Below, in pieces: positions 24,785 through 37,034 of a stretch of DNA of 64,000 nucleotides. The notes under the pieces were generated by a model. It did no database searches, had not been told where the DNA came from, and saw nothing but the letters and a program-made list of their open reading frames with translations. The position numbers and the translations under genes are program-made. Source of the DNA: Allobranchiibius huperziae (GTDB taxonomy: Bacteria; Actinomycetota; Actinomycetes; Actinomycetales; Dermatophilaceae); the NCBI RefSeq assembly GCF_013410455.1, contig NZ_JACCFW010000001.1, positions 2,558,929 to 2,622,928 of the forward strand, given 5' to 3'. The first letter of the stretch is position 1. Every line of letters starts with the position of its first letter.

Positions 24785-26100
24785 GGCGCGACCTCGTCGT
24801 CCTCGGGCAGCACCGGGGAGAGCCGCAGGCGGTCCACCCGCCGGCCGTCCATGGAGACGACGCGCACCGACCAGCCGGGCAGCTGCACCTCATCGCCCAC
24901 GATCGGCACGCGCCCGACGCGAGCCATCACGAAACCGCCCATGGTCTCGTACGACGGCCCGTCCGGCACGTCGGCGCCGATCCGTTCGTGCACCTCGTCC
25001 GGGCGCCACAGACCGGGCACGGTCCATGACCCGTCCGGCAGCAGTCGGCTGGGATCGCTGACCCGGTCGTGCTCGTCGCTGACCTCGCCGACGATCTCCT
25101 CGATGACGTCCTCGAGCGTCACGACTCCGCTGGTCCCGCCGTACTCGTCGACCACGATCGCCAGCTGGAAACCGCTTGCGCGCAACAACAGCAGCAGCGG
25201 GTCCAGCGTGATCGTCTCGGGCACGAGCACCGGCTCGATCATCAGCGCCGTCACGGGCACGTCGTCGCGGCGTTCGGGCGGGACCGCGATGGCCCTCTTC
25301 ACGTGCACGACGCCGTCGACGTCGTCCCAGTCGTGGCCGAGCACCGGGAACCGGGAGTGCCCCGTGGTCCGTGCCAGCTCCACGACGTCCCCGGCGGACG
25401 CCGTCCGGGACACCGACGCACAGCGCACCCGCGGACTCATCACGTCGGCGGCCACCCGCTCCCCGAAGTCGAGCGACCGGGTGAGCAGACGGGCCGTGCC
25501 CTCCTCCAGCACCCCGGCCTCGGCCGAGCGCCGCACCATGGAGGACAGCTCCTGAGGGGTGCGCGCCGCGCTGAGCTCCTCCTGCGGCTGCACCCCCACC
25601 GCTCGCAGGAGCGCGTTGGCCGAACCGTTGAGCAGGATGATCAAGGGGCGTACGACGAGCGCGAAGGCCCGCACCGGACGGGCCACCACCTTGGCCACGC
25701 GCAGCGGTTCGGAGAAGCCGAGGAACTGCGGCACCAGCTCGCCGACGATCATCGAGAAGAGCGTGGCGATGATCAGCGCGAGGATGGCCGACACGGCATC
25801 CGCGCCGCCGCCGTCCACGCCCACCGCGCGCAGCGGCGTCCGCAGCAGCTCCCCCAGGGACGGCTCCACGATGAAGCCCAGCACCAGGGTCGTGATCGTG
25901 ATGCCCACCTGGGCGGCCGACAGCTGGGTCGACAGCTGCCGGAGCGAGCCGAGCACGACCCGCGCGCCGGTGTCGCCCTCGTCGATGGCCCGCTGCACGG
26001 TCGGGCGGTCGAGCGCCACCAGGGAGAATTCGGCGGCGACGAAGAGCGAGGTGCCGAGGGTCAGCACCACGCCGGCGAATACCAGGAGCCACTCGGTCAT
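24781..26100 (-). CDS. CNNM/hemolysin C-like membrane protein with CBS pair and CorC domain
   Basis: 439 residues: DUF21 membrane domain (about 1-190, with SLFVAAEFSLVALDRPTVQ and GELVPQFLGFSEP), a CBS pair (FPVLGHDWDDVDGVVHVKR; IVVDEYGGTSGVVTLEDVIEEIVGEVSD), and a C-terminal CorC_HlyC domain ending in VRVVSMDGRRVDRLRLSP. Probable divalent-cation efflux or sensing protein. ATG at 26100 with AGAGG upstream. It is the first gene of a two-gene operon with its shorter paralogue. Confidence 0.94.
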   Translation of the reverse strand: MTEWLLVFAGVVLTLGTSLFVAAEFSLVALDRPTVQRAIDEGDTGARVVLGSLRQLSTQLSAAQVGITITTLVLGFIVEPSLGELLRTPLRAVGVDGGGADAVSAILALIIATLFSMIVGELVPQFLGFSEPLRVAKVVARPVRAFALVVRPLIILLNGSANALLRAVGVQPQEELSAARTPQELSSMVRRSAEAGVLEEGTARLLTRSLDFGERVAADVMSPRVRCASVSRTASAGDVVELARTTGHSRFPVLGHDWDDVDGVVHVKRAIAVPPERRDDVPVTALMIEPVLVPETITLDPLLLLLRASGFQLAIVVDEYGGTSGVVTLEDVIEEIVGEVSDEHDRVSDPSRLLPDGSWTVPGLWRPDEVHERIGADVPDGPSYETMGGFVMARVGRVPIVGDEVQLPGWSVRVVSMDGRRVDRLRLSPVLPEDDEVAP

Positions 26101-26289
26101 CGCCTCTATCTTCCACGAAGAACGCGTTCCGGCGCGCCGATGACCATGCGTGCGGCCGATACCCGATGATGGCGGCAGGTCCGCCGTGCCCGAATCGGCG
26201 CGCGGACGGACGGCGACGCGCGGCGTACGAGAGCCGGTCGCGGCGTCGGATCGGGAACGACGCACGTTGCAACGAAGGGGAGATTGACC

Positions 26290-27291
26290 GTGTCAGCCAG
26301 TTCCGTACGACCGCGTGCCGCAGGGGGCGAACCCGGCGCACCGGTGCAGATCAGCAACCTCACCAAGACGTTCGGCAGCTTCAAGGCCGTCGACGACCTC
26401 AGCTTCTCGGTCGAGCCGGGCCGGATCACCGGCTTCCTCGGCCCGAACGGCGCAGGCAAGACCACCACCCTGCGGATGACCCTGGGGCTCATCACCCCCA
26501 CGGCGGGCACCGCGACGATCGGCGGGCGCAAGTACGCCGACCTGCCCCACCCGCTGCACACGGTGGGCGCCGCCCTTGAGGCCACCAACTTCCACCCCGG
26601 CCGCAGCGGGCGGGATCACCTGCGGGTCATCGCCGCCGCCGGCGGGTTCACCGACAAGCGCGTCGACGAGATGCTGGAGCTGGTGGGCATCCCGGCCGCC
26701 GCGAAGAAGCGCGCCGGCGGCTACTCGATGGGTATGCGGCAGCGCCTCGGGCTGGCCGCGGCGCTCCTGGGCGACCCTCAGGTCCTGATCCTCGACGAAC
26801 CCGCGAACGGCCTGGACCCGGAGGGCATCCGGTGGTTGCGCGGCTTCCTGCGCCACCTGGCGGGCGAGGGCAAGACGGTGCTCATCTCCAGTCACATGCT
26901 GAGCGAGGTCGAGCAGACCGTCGACGACGTGGTGATCATCGCCAACGGCAGGTTCGTGCGGCAGGGCACCATCGGTGAGTTGCGCGGGCAGGCCCGGGTC
27001 GTCGTACGCACGCCGAACGGCGACCGTCTCACCGAGGCGTTGCGCCGGGCCGGGCTGCAGGTCGAGGCACTGCCCGAGGGTCGGTATTCCGTGTCGACCG
27101 ACGACCTGATCCAGGTGGGCGACGCGGCGTTCTCCGCCGGAGTGCCCGTGCACGAACTACGCGCCGAGCGCGCCGACCTGGAGGACCTGTTCTTCCAGCT
27201 GACCGAGAACACCAATCGCAACCTGGGCCCCGGTTCGGACGGCAGCACGCCGCCGAACGGCCCGCGAGCAGCAGAGGAAGGTGCCCGCTGA
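26290..27291 (+). CDS. ABC transporter ATP-binding protein (ABC-2 exporter type)
   Basis: 333 residues. Walker A GPNGAGKT at 51-58, signature YSMGMRQRLGL and Walker B LILDEPANGLDP are all present. The C-terminal ~90 residues form the accessory domain typical of bacitracin/lantibiotic-type exporters, ending in a Pro/Gly-rich tail. AAGGGGAG lies seven bases before the GTG at 26290, favouring it over a TTG two codons upstream. One-base overlap with the permease (TGATG). Substrate unknown. Confidence 0.93.
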   Translation: MSASSVRPRAAGGEPGAPVQISNLTKTFGSFKAVDDLSFSVEPGRITGFLGPNGAGKTTTLRMTLGLITPTAGTATIGGRKYADLPHPLHTVGAALEATNFHPGRSGRDHLRVIAAAGGFTDKRVDEMLELVGIPAAAKKRAGGYSMGMRQRLGLAAALLGDPQVLILDEPANGLDPEGIRWLRGFLRHLAGEGKTVLISSHMLSEVEQTVDDVVIIANGRFVRQGTIGELRGQARVVVRTPNGDRLTEALRRAGLQVEALPEGRYSVSTDDLIQVGDAAFSAGVPVHELRAERADLEDLFFQLTENTNRNLGPGSDGSTPPNGPRAAEEGAR

Positions 27292-28097
27292 TGGGCGGCG
27301 CGATCAAGGCCGAGGTCCGCAAGATCTTCACCACGCGCCTGTGGTGGGGGCTGCTGATCGGCGACGTCGTCCTCGGTGCGCTGATCTCGTTCGCGTGGGC
27401 CTTCCAGATCGGCTCGGACTCCGCGAAGCAGAGCAGCGACCGGCAGACCCATCTGCTCGCGACCGCGAACCCCGACTCCATCGCGTCGGTCTACTCGGCC
27501 GGCTTCATCGCCTCGATCGCGCAGCTCTTCCCGCTGGCGCTCGGGGTCATCCTGATCACCTCGGAGTTCCGCCACAAGACGTGGACCGCCACAGTGCTCG
27601 CTCAGCCGAAGCGCTGGCCGATCACCGTGTCCAAGATCGTCTCGATCGTCGTGGTGGGAATCGTCTACGGCGTCGTCTACGACATCGCCTCGGTCATCGG
27701 CGGCGCCATCACGCTGAAGAGCTTCCGCAGCTCTGGACTGTTCCTCACCAGTAGCCAGGTGCTGCAGACGCTGGCCCTGATGCTGCTGATCTTCACCGTC
27801 TGGACCTTGCTGGGCTTCGGCTTCGGGATGCTGATCCGCAATCAGATCGCCGCGGTCTTCATCGCCGTCGGGCTGGCGTTCATCGGCAACATCCTCTTCA
27901 ACGTGCTGTTCCGGCTCGTGCATTGGCACTGGGCGCCGAAGTTCCTGCCGGGCGACCTCACGAGCTCGATCCTCAACCCGGGCTTCAGCGACTCGAACTC
28001 CTTCAACTGGTGGGCCGGCGCGCTCGTCCTGACGGCCTACGGCCTGGTGCTGGCCCTCGTAGGCAGCGGCATCAACCAGCGCAAGGACGTGCTCTGA
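27291..28097 (+). CDS. ABC-2 type permease
   Basis: 268 residues with about six membrane segments. After the first one comes a ~60-residue extracellular loop (GSDSAKQSSDRQTHLLATAN). ABC2_membrane-type organisation, partner of the preceding ATPase. The start codon overlaps the ATPase stop. Substrate not deducible. Confidence 0.92.
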   Translation: MGGAIKAEVRKIFTTRLWWGLLIGDVVLGALISFAWAFQIGSDSAKQSSDRQTHLLATANPDSIASVYSAGFIASIAQLFPLALGVILITSEFRHKTWTATVLAQPKRWPITVSKIVSIVVVGIVYGVVYDIASVIGGAITLKSFRSSGLFLTSSQVLQTLALMLLIFTVWTLLGFGFGMLIRNQIAAVFIAVGLAFIGNILFNVLFRLVHWHWAPKFLPGDLTSSILNPGFSDSNSFNWWAGALVLTAYGLVLALVGSGINQRKDVL

Positions 28098-28141
28098 GCG
28101 ACCTCCATCACTGCGCGATCAGGCGAGGGTGACCGCCGGCG

Positions 28142-28162
28142 ACACCTTGTAACACAAGGTGT
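28142..28162. promoter_or_regulatory. Perfect palindrome upstream of kgd
   Basis: ACACCTTGT-AAC-ACAAGGTGT, a 9-bp perfect inverted repeat about 45 bases upstream of a probable transcription start (-10 TAGGCT, 28195-28200). It is flanked by GGCGAGG (28122) and CCTCGCC (28182), giving a 67-nt imperfect hairpin that could instead terminate the ABC transporter transcript. Operator or terminator cannot be settled by eye. Confidence 0.5.
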
Positions 28163-28194
28163 GGACACGCCGACGGCTCATCCTCGCCCCGCGT

Positions 28195-28200
28195 TAGGCT
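28195..28200 (+). promoter_or_regulatory. Probable -10 box of kgd
   Basis: TAGGCT; transcription from about 28207 gives a leader of roughly 66 bases before the GTG at 28274. Confidence 0.4.
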
Positions 28201-28273
28201 GGAGCCGTTGTCGTTTCCACCCCTGACGGACGCTTGCTGCCCGCCGTACACCCCTGAAAGAGGCGCATTCCGC

Positions 28274-32311
<4,038 letters not shown>

Positions 32312-32318
32312 TCGCCCC

Positions 32319-33356
32319 GTGACCCTGGCTCCCGACGGTCCCACACCCGAGCTGCCGGACCGATGGTCCGCGCGTCCGCCCGCCGAGGCGGACGTCGCGG
32401 CCCTGGTGGGACTGCGGGCGGGTGAGCAGCAGGCCGCACGCGGCGAGTCGCACGTCGACGAGGACGCCGTGCGGGCCGAGGCCATCGGGCCGGGTTCGTG
32501 GACCCGCCGTCAGCTGGTCGTCACCGATCAGGACGACGTCGTCCGGGGCTGGGCCTCGGTGCACGACAGGGCGGCCGGGCGCACCAACATCGCCGTGTTC
32601 GTCGACCGGTCCCTGCCGGAGGATGTCGCGGATTCTGTGGCGGGACAGCTGTACTCGTGGTGCAGAGCGGTTGCGGGCGAGGTCGCTGCGGAACGCGGCG
32701 AGACCCGCACCCAGCTCGACGCCGGGGTGTACGACGGCGACGCGGCACAGACCCGCTGGCTCACCGCCGCCGGGCTGACCTGCACGCGCATCTGGCTGCA
32801 GATGTCGCGGCCGGTGACCCCCGACGAGGGTGAGCCGGGCGCGTTCCCACCGCTGCGCGAGGGTGTCGTCGTACGCCGCGTCGCCGAGCACACCGACGGC
32901 ACACCGGTCGGCGCCGAGCTGCGCGCCGTGCACCAGATCCTGGAGGAGTCCTTCGAGGACCACTTCAACTCCTACCGGGAGTCCTTCGGGGAGTTCGTAC
33001 AACGGCTCCGGGAGGACCCCGGACACCGCTGGGACCACTGGTGGATCGCGACGGTCGACATCGACGGCACCCCCACCCCGGGTGGGGCGCTGGTCGGCAC
33101 CGTGCTCCCGCCGGACGACTCCGGGATCGACGGCAGCTACATCGACTACATCGGGGTGCACAGGCGTGCCCGCGGACGCGGTGTCGCCAAGGGCCTGCTG
33201 CACGCGGTGATCGCCGATGCGGCTTCTCGCGGCCGCAACAGGGTCGACCTCGAGGTCGACGCCGACTCCCCCACCCAGGCCGACGGTCTCTACCTCTCGA
33301 TGGGGTGGGTGACCAAGTACCGCACCCAGTCCTGGCACCGCGACATCGACGCGTAA
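32319..33356 (+). CDS. Two-domain GNAT acetyltransferase (mycothiol-synthase-like architecture)
   Basis: 345 residues with two GNAT-like halves. The C-terminal half keeps the acetyl-CoA loop: DYIGVHRRARGRGVAKGLLHAVI, then NRVDLEVDADSPTQADGLYLSMGW. The N-terminal half (about 1-170) lacks a clear acetyl-CoA loop and is probably degenerate. MshD is organised this way, but the sequence is not specific enough to call it mycothiol synthase. GTG start 7 bases after the kgd stop, so probably co-transcribed. Confidence 0.85.
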   Translation: MTLAPDGPTPELPDRWSARPPAEADVAALVGLRAGEQQAARGESHVDEDAVRAEAIGPGSWTRRQLVVTDQDDVVRGWASVHDRAAGRTNIAVFVDRSLPEDVADSVAGQLYSWCRAVAGEVAAERGETRTQLDAGVYDGDAAQTRWLTAAGLTCTRIWLQMSRPVTPDEGEPGAFPPLREGVVVRRVAEHTDGTPVGAELRAVHQILEESFEDHFNSYRESFGEFVQRLREDPGHRWDHWWIATVDIDGTPTPGGALVGTVLPPDDSGIDGSYIDYIGVHRRARGRGVAKGLLHAVIADAASRGRNRVDLEVDADSPTQADGLYLSMGWVTKYRTQSWHRDIDA

Positions 33357-33418
33357 GGCCCGCAGGCCGGCTGACCGTCGCGCGCGGGTCGCTGGCGGCT
33401 GGCGGCCTGATCCCGGGA

Positions 33419-33424
33419 TAACCT
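33419..33424 (+). promoter_or_regulatory. -10 box of the 57-residue protein gene, leaderless geometry
   Basis: TAACCT ends 7 bases before the GTG at 33432. Confidence 0.55.
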
Positions 33425-33431
33425 GCGCACT

Positions 33432-33605
33432 GTGTATTTCACCGACCGCGGCATCGAGGAGCTGGCCTCCCGACGCGGCGAGGACGAGGTGAGCCTGGCG
33501 TGGGTCGCGGACCAGCTCCAGGCCTTCGTCGACGTACACCCCGAGTTCGAAGTAGCAGTGGATCGGCTCGCGACCTGGCTCGCGCGCCTCGACGACGATG
33601 AGTGA
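33432..33605 (+). CDS. Small acidic protein, DUF6104-like
   Basis: 57 residues beginning MYFTDRGIEELASRRGEDEV and ending TWLARLDDDE, very acidic, predicted all-helical. From memory it matches a small conserved actinobacterial family (DUF6104) of unknown function. GTG start with a TAACCT -10 box 7 bases upstream. Its last 8 bases overlap the start of the SGNH hydrolase gene, indicating translational coupling. Confidence 0.82.
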   Translation: MYFTDRGIEELASRRGEDEVSLAWVADQLQAFVDVHPEFEVAVDRLATWLARLDDDE

Positions 33606-34269
33606 GGCCGACGTGACCTACCCGACGCAGGGCAGTGAACCCCACTTCAACCCCAGTGCCGAGTTCCAGGTCGCCGAGGGGATCCGGGCCATCGGGCTGT
33701 GCTTCGTGGGCGACTCCTACGTGGCCGGGATCGGCGACCCCAAGGCACTCGGCTGGGTGTCGCGGGTCATCGCGCGTACGCCGCAGCCGGGGGTCGAGCT
33801 CGCGACGTACAACCTCGGCATCCGCGGGCAGAGCTCCACCGACGTGCTCGCCCGCTGGCAGCGCGAGTGCGAGCCGCGCTGGTCCCAGAGCAACGAGCGC
33901 CGCCTGGTGCTCGGGCTGGGGCTGCACGACGTGCTGTCGCAGATGAGCACGGCGCGTTCGCGGCTCAACCTGGCCAACATCCTGGACGACGCCTCCTCCG
34001 GCGCCATCGCGACGTTCGTGGTCGGCCCGCCGCCCACCCTCGACGCCGAGCTGAACGCGCGCCTCGAGGTGCTCGTCGATGCCCAGGCCGACGTCTGCTC
34101 GCGTCGCGGGGTCACTTACGTCGACTGCTTCCGTCCGCTGCTCGGTCACGACCAGTGGCTGTCCGACCTGTCGGCCGGCGACGGCTGGCACCCCGGCCAG
34201 GCGGGGTACGGCCTGATCGCCTGGCTGGTGCTGCACGCGGGCTGGCAGTCCTGGCTGCAGCTCGACTGA
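33598..34269 (+). CDS. SGNH/GDSL-family hydrolase
   Basis: 223 residues, cytosolic (no signal peptide). Block I is CFVGDSYVAGIGD with nucleophile Ser40, followed by an Asn-containing YNLGIRGQSSTDV block. The catalytic Asp/His motif is GDGWHPGQAGYGLIAWLV near the C terminus. Family members are esterases, lipases or thioesterases; substrate unknown. The ATG at 33598 lies inside the end of the small-protein gene. Confidence 0.9.
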   Translation: MSEADVTYPTQGSEPHFNPSAEFQVAEGIRAIGLCFVGDSYVAGIGDPKALGWVSRVIARTPQPGVELATYNLGIRGQSSTDVLARWQRECEPRWSQSNERRLVLGLGLHDVLSQMSTARSRLNLANILDDASSGAIATFVVGPPPTLDAELNARLEVLVDAQADVCSRRGVTYVDCFRPLLGHDQWLSDLSAGDGWHPGQAGYGLIAWLVLHAGWQSWLQLD

Positions 34270-34290
34270 GCCTCGTCATTCGACGAAGAG

Positions 34291-34334
34291 TCGGGGGTCG
34301 TTGCGCGCTCTATAGAGCGCGCGACGACCCCCGA
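34291..34334. repeat. 44-bp near-perfect palindrome, repeat family A copy 1 (bidirectional terminator position)
   Basis: 22-bp arms with a single T-G pair; centre GCGCGCTCTATAGAGCGCGC. It lies between two convergent genes. A second element with the same GGGTCGT-GCGCGCTC arm is at 46802-46847. Confidence 0.85.
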
Positions 34335-34351
34335 CTTCGTGTCGCGGTGGT

Positions 34352-35320
34352 TCAGACGGTGAGCACCAGCTTGCCGAACGCCGTGCCGCCGATCATCTCG
34401 GCGAACGCGTCGCGGGCCTGATCCAGCGGGCGCACCGAGTCGATGGCCGGCTCAATGCCGCGGCTGGTCATGAAGGACAGCAACTGAGTGAGCTCGGCGC
34501 GGGTGCCCATGGTGGAGCCCTGCACGCGCATCTGCTGGAAGAAGATCCGGGTCAGCTCGGCGTTGTCCGGCTGCGGGCCGGACGTCGTACCGGCGATCAC
34601 CAGCGTGCCGCCGGGCTTGAGCGACTTCACCGAGTGCGACCAGGTCGCCTTGCCCACCGTCTCCAGGACGGCGTCGGCCTTGCGCGGCAGCCGCTCGCCG
34701 CTGCCGAACGCGGCCTCGGCGCCGAGCTGCACGGCCCGCTCGCCGCGCTTCTCGTCGCGGCTGGTCACCCACATCCGCAGGCCGGCTGCGGAGCCCAGCT
34801 GCACGGCGGCACTGGCGACTCCCCCGCCCGCGCCCTGCACCAGCACCGTGTCGCCGGGGCGAACACCCGCCTGCACGAAGAGCATCCGGTACGCGGTGAG
34901 CCAGCTGGTGGAGATGCACGCGGCGTGCTCGATGGGCATCCCGTCCGGGACCGGTACGGCGTTCGCGGCCGGGATCCGCACCCGTTCGGCAAGGGTGCCG
35001 GGGTACAGCTCGGACAGCAGGGAACGCTTGGGGTCGAGGGTCTCGTCGCCGGCCCAGCCCTCGCTCGGGATCACCGAGTGGATGACAACCCGGGTGCCGT
35101 CCTTCGTGGTGCCGGCGCCGTCGCAGCCGAGGATCATCGGCAGCCGCTCCTGCGGCAGTCCGACGCCGCGCAGGGAGAAGACGTCGTGGTGGTTGAGCGC
35201 GGCGGCCTGCAGGTCGACGTCGATCCAGTCCGCGGGCGTGGCCCCGGGCTCGATGTCACCGACTTCCAGGGCGTTGATCGGGTCGGAGGAATCCTGACGG
35301 GCGGCGTACGCAGCAAGCAT
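34352..35320 (-). CDS. Zinc-less MDR-family NADPH:quinone oxidoreductase-like protein
   Basis: 322 residues. An N-terminal GroES-like domain (ALNHHDVFSLRGVGL, MILGCDGAG) and a Rossmann domain with GAGGGVASAAVQLG. The four structural-zinc cysteines of alcohol dehydrogenases are absent, pointing to the quinone oxidoreductase / enoyl reductase branch. A TAGGGT box 7 bases before the ATG suggests leaderless transcription. Substrate unknown. Confidence 0.9.
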   Translation of the reverse strand: MLAAYAARQDSSDPINALEVGDIEPGATPADWIDVDLQAAALNHHDVFSLRGVGLPQERLPMILGCDGAGTTKDGTRVVIHSVIPSEGWAGDETLDPKRSLLSELYPGTLAERVRIPAANAVPVPDGMPIEHAACISTSWLTAYRMLFVQAGVRPGDTVLVQGAGGGVASAAVQLGSAAGLRMWVTSRDEKRGERAVQLGAEAAFGSGERLPRKADAVLETVGKATWSHSVKSLKPGGTLVIAGTTSGPQPDNAELTRIFFQQMRVQGSTMGTRAELTQLLSFMTSRGIEPAIDSVRPLDQARDAFAEMIGGTAFGKLVLTV

Positions 35321-35327
35321 GGTGCCG

Positions 35328-35333
35328 ACCCTA
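35328..35333 (-). promoter_or_regulatory. -10 box of the MDR oxidoreductase gene
   Basis: TAGGGT on the minus strand, 7 bases before the ATG at 35320. Confidence 0.5.
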
Positions 35334-35392
35334 CGACGGATGCCCGAGCTCCGGACTCGCTCGCTAACCCGATGGGCGCGCCCCCGCAGCGA

Positions 35393-35989
35393 TCAGGCGA
35401 GGCGGCGCACGATCTCGCGTACCTGCTCTGCGGCGCGGTCGCGGAATTCCGACGACCTCGGGTCATGACCCGTCAGGCGCTTGGCCTCGGCGGCGAAGAG
35501 GGTGCCGGAGACCGTCATCGCTTCCAGGAACAGAAGCACGAAGGCGGGATCCAACTCGTGCGCGAGCTCGCCCGACTCCTGCCTCCGACGAAGATCGGCC
35601 ACTTCTGCGGAATCGGGATCATGCACCACGTCGGCAGGGTCGCGGTCGAGGTTCTCGCGCAGGAAGATGCGCTCCAGGTCCGGGTTGTCGGCGAAGGCAT
35701 AGAAGTAGCGCATGGCCAGATCGGGAAGCGACGTATCAGGGGTGTCGAAATCGGCAACGAACTCTCGCCGGCGCGCTGTGACGGCGTCGTAGAGACCCCG
35801 CTTCCCGCCGAAGTAGTAGGCGATGAGCTGCTTGTTCACTCCGGCTCTCGTCGCGATGGCGTCGACCCGCGCGCCGGCGAGACCCTTCTCGGCGAATTCG
35901 GTCTGAGCAGCATCGAGCAGGGCGGCTCGACTGCGTTCGGCGTCGCGAACTCTCGCCTGCGGTTCGGGGTGTCGCCGTGATATCGCCAT
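35393..35989 (-). CDS. TetR-family regulator, probable repressor of the adjacent DrrAB exporter
   Basis: 198 residues. The DNA-binding domain reads AALLDAAQTEFAEKGLAGARVDAIATRAGVNKQLIAYYFGGKRGLY (about 23-68). The C-terminal ligand domain is unremarkable. It is divergent from the ABC exporter genes, with a perfect inverted repeat in the 88-base gap. A TAGGAT -10 box (35996-36001) 6 bases before the ATG suggests a leaderless, autoregulated gene. Confidence 0.9.
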   Translation of the reverse strand: MAISRRHPEPQARVRDAERSRAALLDAAQTEFAEKGLAGARVDAIATRAGVNKQLIAYYFGGKRGLYDAVTARRREFVADFDTPDTSLPDLAMRYFYAFADNPDLERIFLRENLDRDPADVVHDPDSAEVADLRRRQESGELAHELDPAFVLLFLEAMTVSGTLFAAEAKRLTGHDPRSSEFRDRAAEQVREIVRRLA

Positions 35990-36022
35990 GACCCCATCCT
36001 AGGGGCTTCCACCCCGATGTAC

Positions 36023-36052
36023 AGCTTTGTCATACGTTTGGTTGACAAAGCT
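36023..36052. promoter_or_regulatory. Operator of the TetR/DrrAB module
   Basis: AGCTTTGTCA-N10-TGACAAAGCT, a perfect 10-bp inverted repeat. It overlaps the TTGACA -35 box (36042-36047) of the exporter promoter and abuts the expected -35 of the regulator gene. Confidence 0.85.
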
Positions 36053-36070
36053 AAGTCGCAGGCGCACGCT
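36042..36070 (+). promoter_or_regulatory. Promoter of the DrrA-type gene
   Basis: TTGACA (36042), 17-base spacer, CACGCT (36065-36070), then 7 bases to the ATG. Good -35, weak -10, leaderless geometry. Confidence 0.55.
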
Positions 36071-36077
36071 CGAACAC

Positions 36078-37034
36078 ATGGAACCGATGCTGCAGGCCAC
36101 AGGCCTGGTCAAGACGTACGGCGATCTCCGAGCGCTGGACGGAGTCGATCTCGAGGTGCCGCCGGGCCAGGTGTTCGCTCTTCTGGGGCCGAACGGCGCA
36201 GGCAAGACGACTCTGGTGCGGGCCATCGCGACCCTCACGCGACTCGATGCGGGCACCTTGCGGGTCGCGGGCCACGATGTGCGGACCGACGGGGAAGCCT
36301 TGCGTCGCGCGATCGGGCTGGCGGGCCAGTTCGCGGCGGTCGAGCCGGCGCTGACCGGGCGGGAGAACCTGCGGATGATCGCGCGGTTGTTCGGACACGA
36401 CCGCCGGGGAGCGCGCGCAGCCACCGAGCGGGTCCTGGAGCAGCTCGGGCTGGGCGACGCCGGTTCTCGGACGGTACGGACCTATTCCGGTGGTATGCGC
36501 CGTCGCCTCGACCTCGGCGCGAGCCTCGTGGGCGCGCCCAAGCTGCTGTTGCTCGACGAACCGACCACGGGACTGGACCCGCGCAGCCGTACCGAACTGT
36601 GGACGGCACTGGAGGAACTGGTGGCCCAGGGCACCGACATCGTCCTGACCACCCAATACCTCGATGAAGCGGACCGCCTGGCGGACTCGATCGCCATCAT
36701 CGACAACGGCCGGATCGTCGCGAACGGAACGGCCGAGGACCTGAAGAGCCAAGCCGGTCAGGACCTGCTCGACGTCCGCCTCGAACGCGCCGAGGACCTC
36801 GACCGGGCCGCCGAACTGATAGGCGGCACACCGACCGTCGACCACGCCGACCGACGCATCACCGCGACGGTCCACGACGGTGCACCCGAGATGCTCGCCC
36901 GCGCCGGGCGGCTGACCGACGCCGGGATCGCCATCGCCGACGTCGCCCTACGCCGTCCCAGCCTGGACGACGTGTTCCTCGCCCTGACCGGGCACCCGAC
37001 CTCATCCACCCCCACCTCGAAGGACGCCGCATGA
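36078..37034 (+). CDS. DrrA-type ABC exporter ATPase
   Basis: 318 residues. Walker A GPNGAGKT at 37-44, signature YSGGMRRRLDLG, Walker B LLLLDEPTTGLDP, and the DrrA C-terminal domain (LRRPSLDDVFLALTGH). It resembles daunorubicin-resistance-type drug exporters. The ATG at 36078 is preferred because it aligns with the family N terminus and promoter; upstream frame is leader. It overlaps the permease by ATGA. Confidence 0.93.
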   Translation: MEPMLQATGLVKTYGDLRALDGVDLEVPPGQVFALLGPNGAGKTTLVRAIATLTRLDAGTLRVAGHDVRTDGEALRRAIGLAGQFAAVEPALTGRENLRMIARLFGHDRRGARAATERVLEQLGLGDAGSRTVRTYSGGMRRRLDLGASLVGAPKLLLLDEPTTGLDPRSRTELWTALEELVAQGTDIVLTTQYLDEADRLADSIAIIDNGRIVANGTAEDLKSQAGQDLLDVRLERAEDLDRAAELIGGTPTVDHADRRITATVHDGAPEMLARAGRLTDAGIAIADVALRRPSLDDVFLALTGHPTSSTPTSKDAA

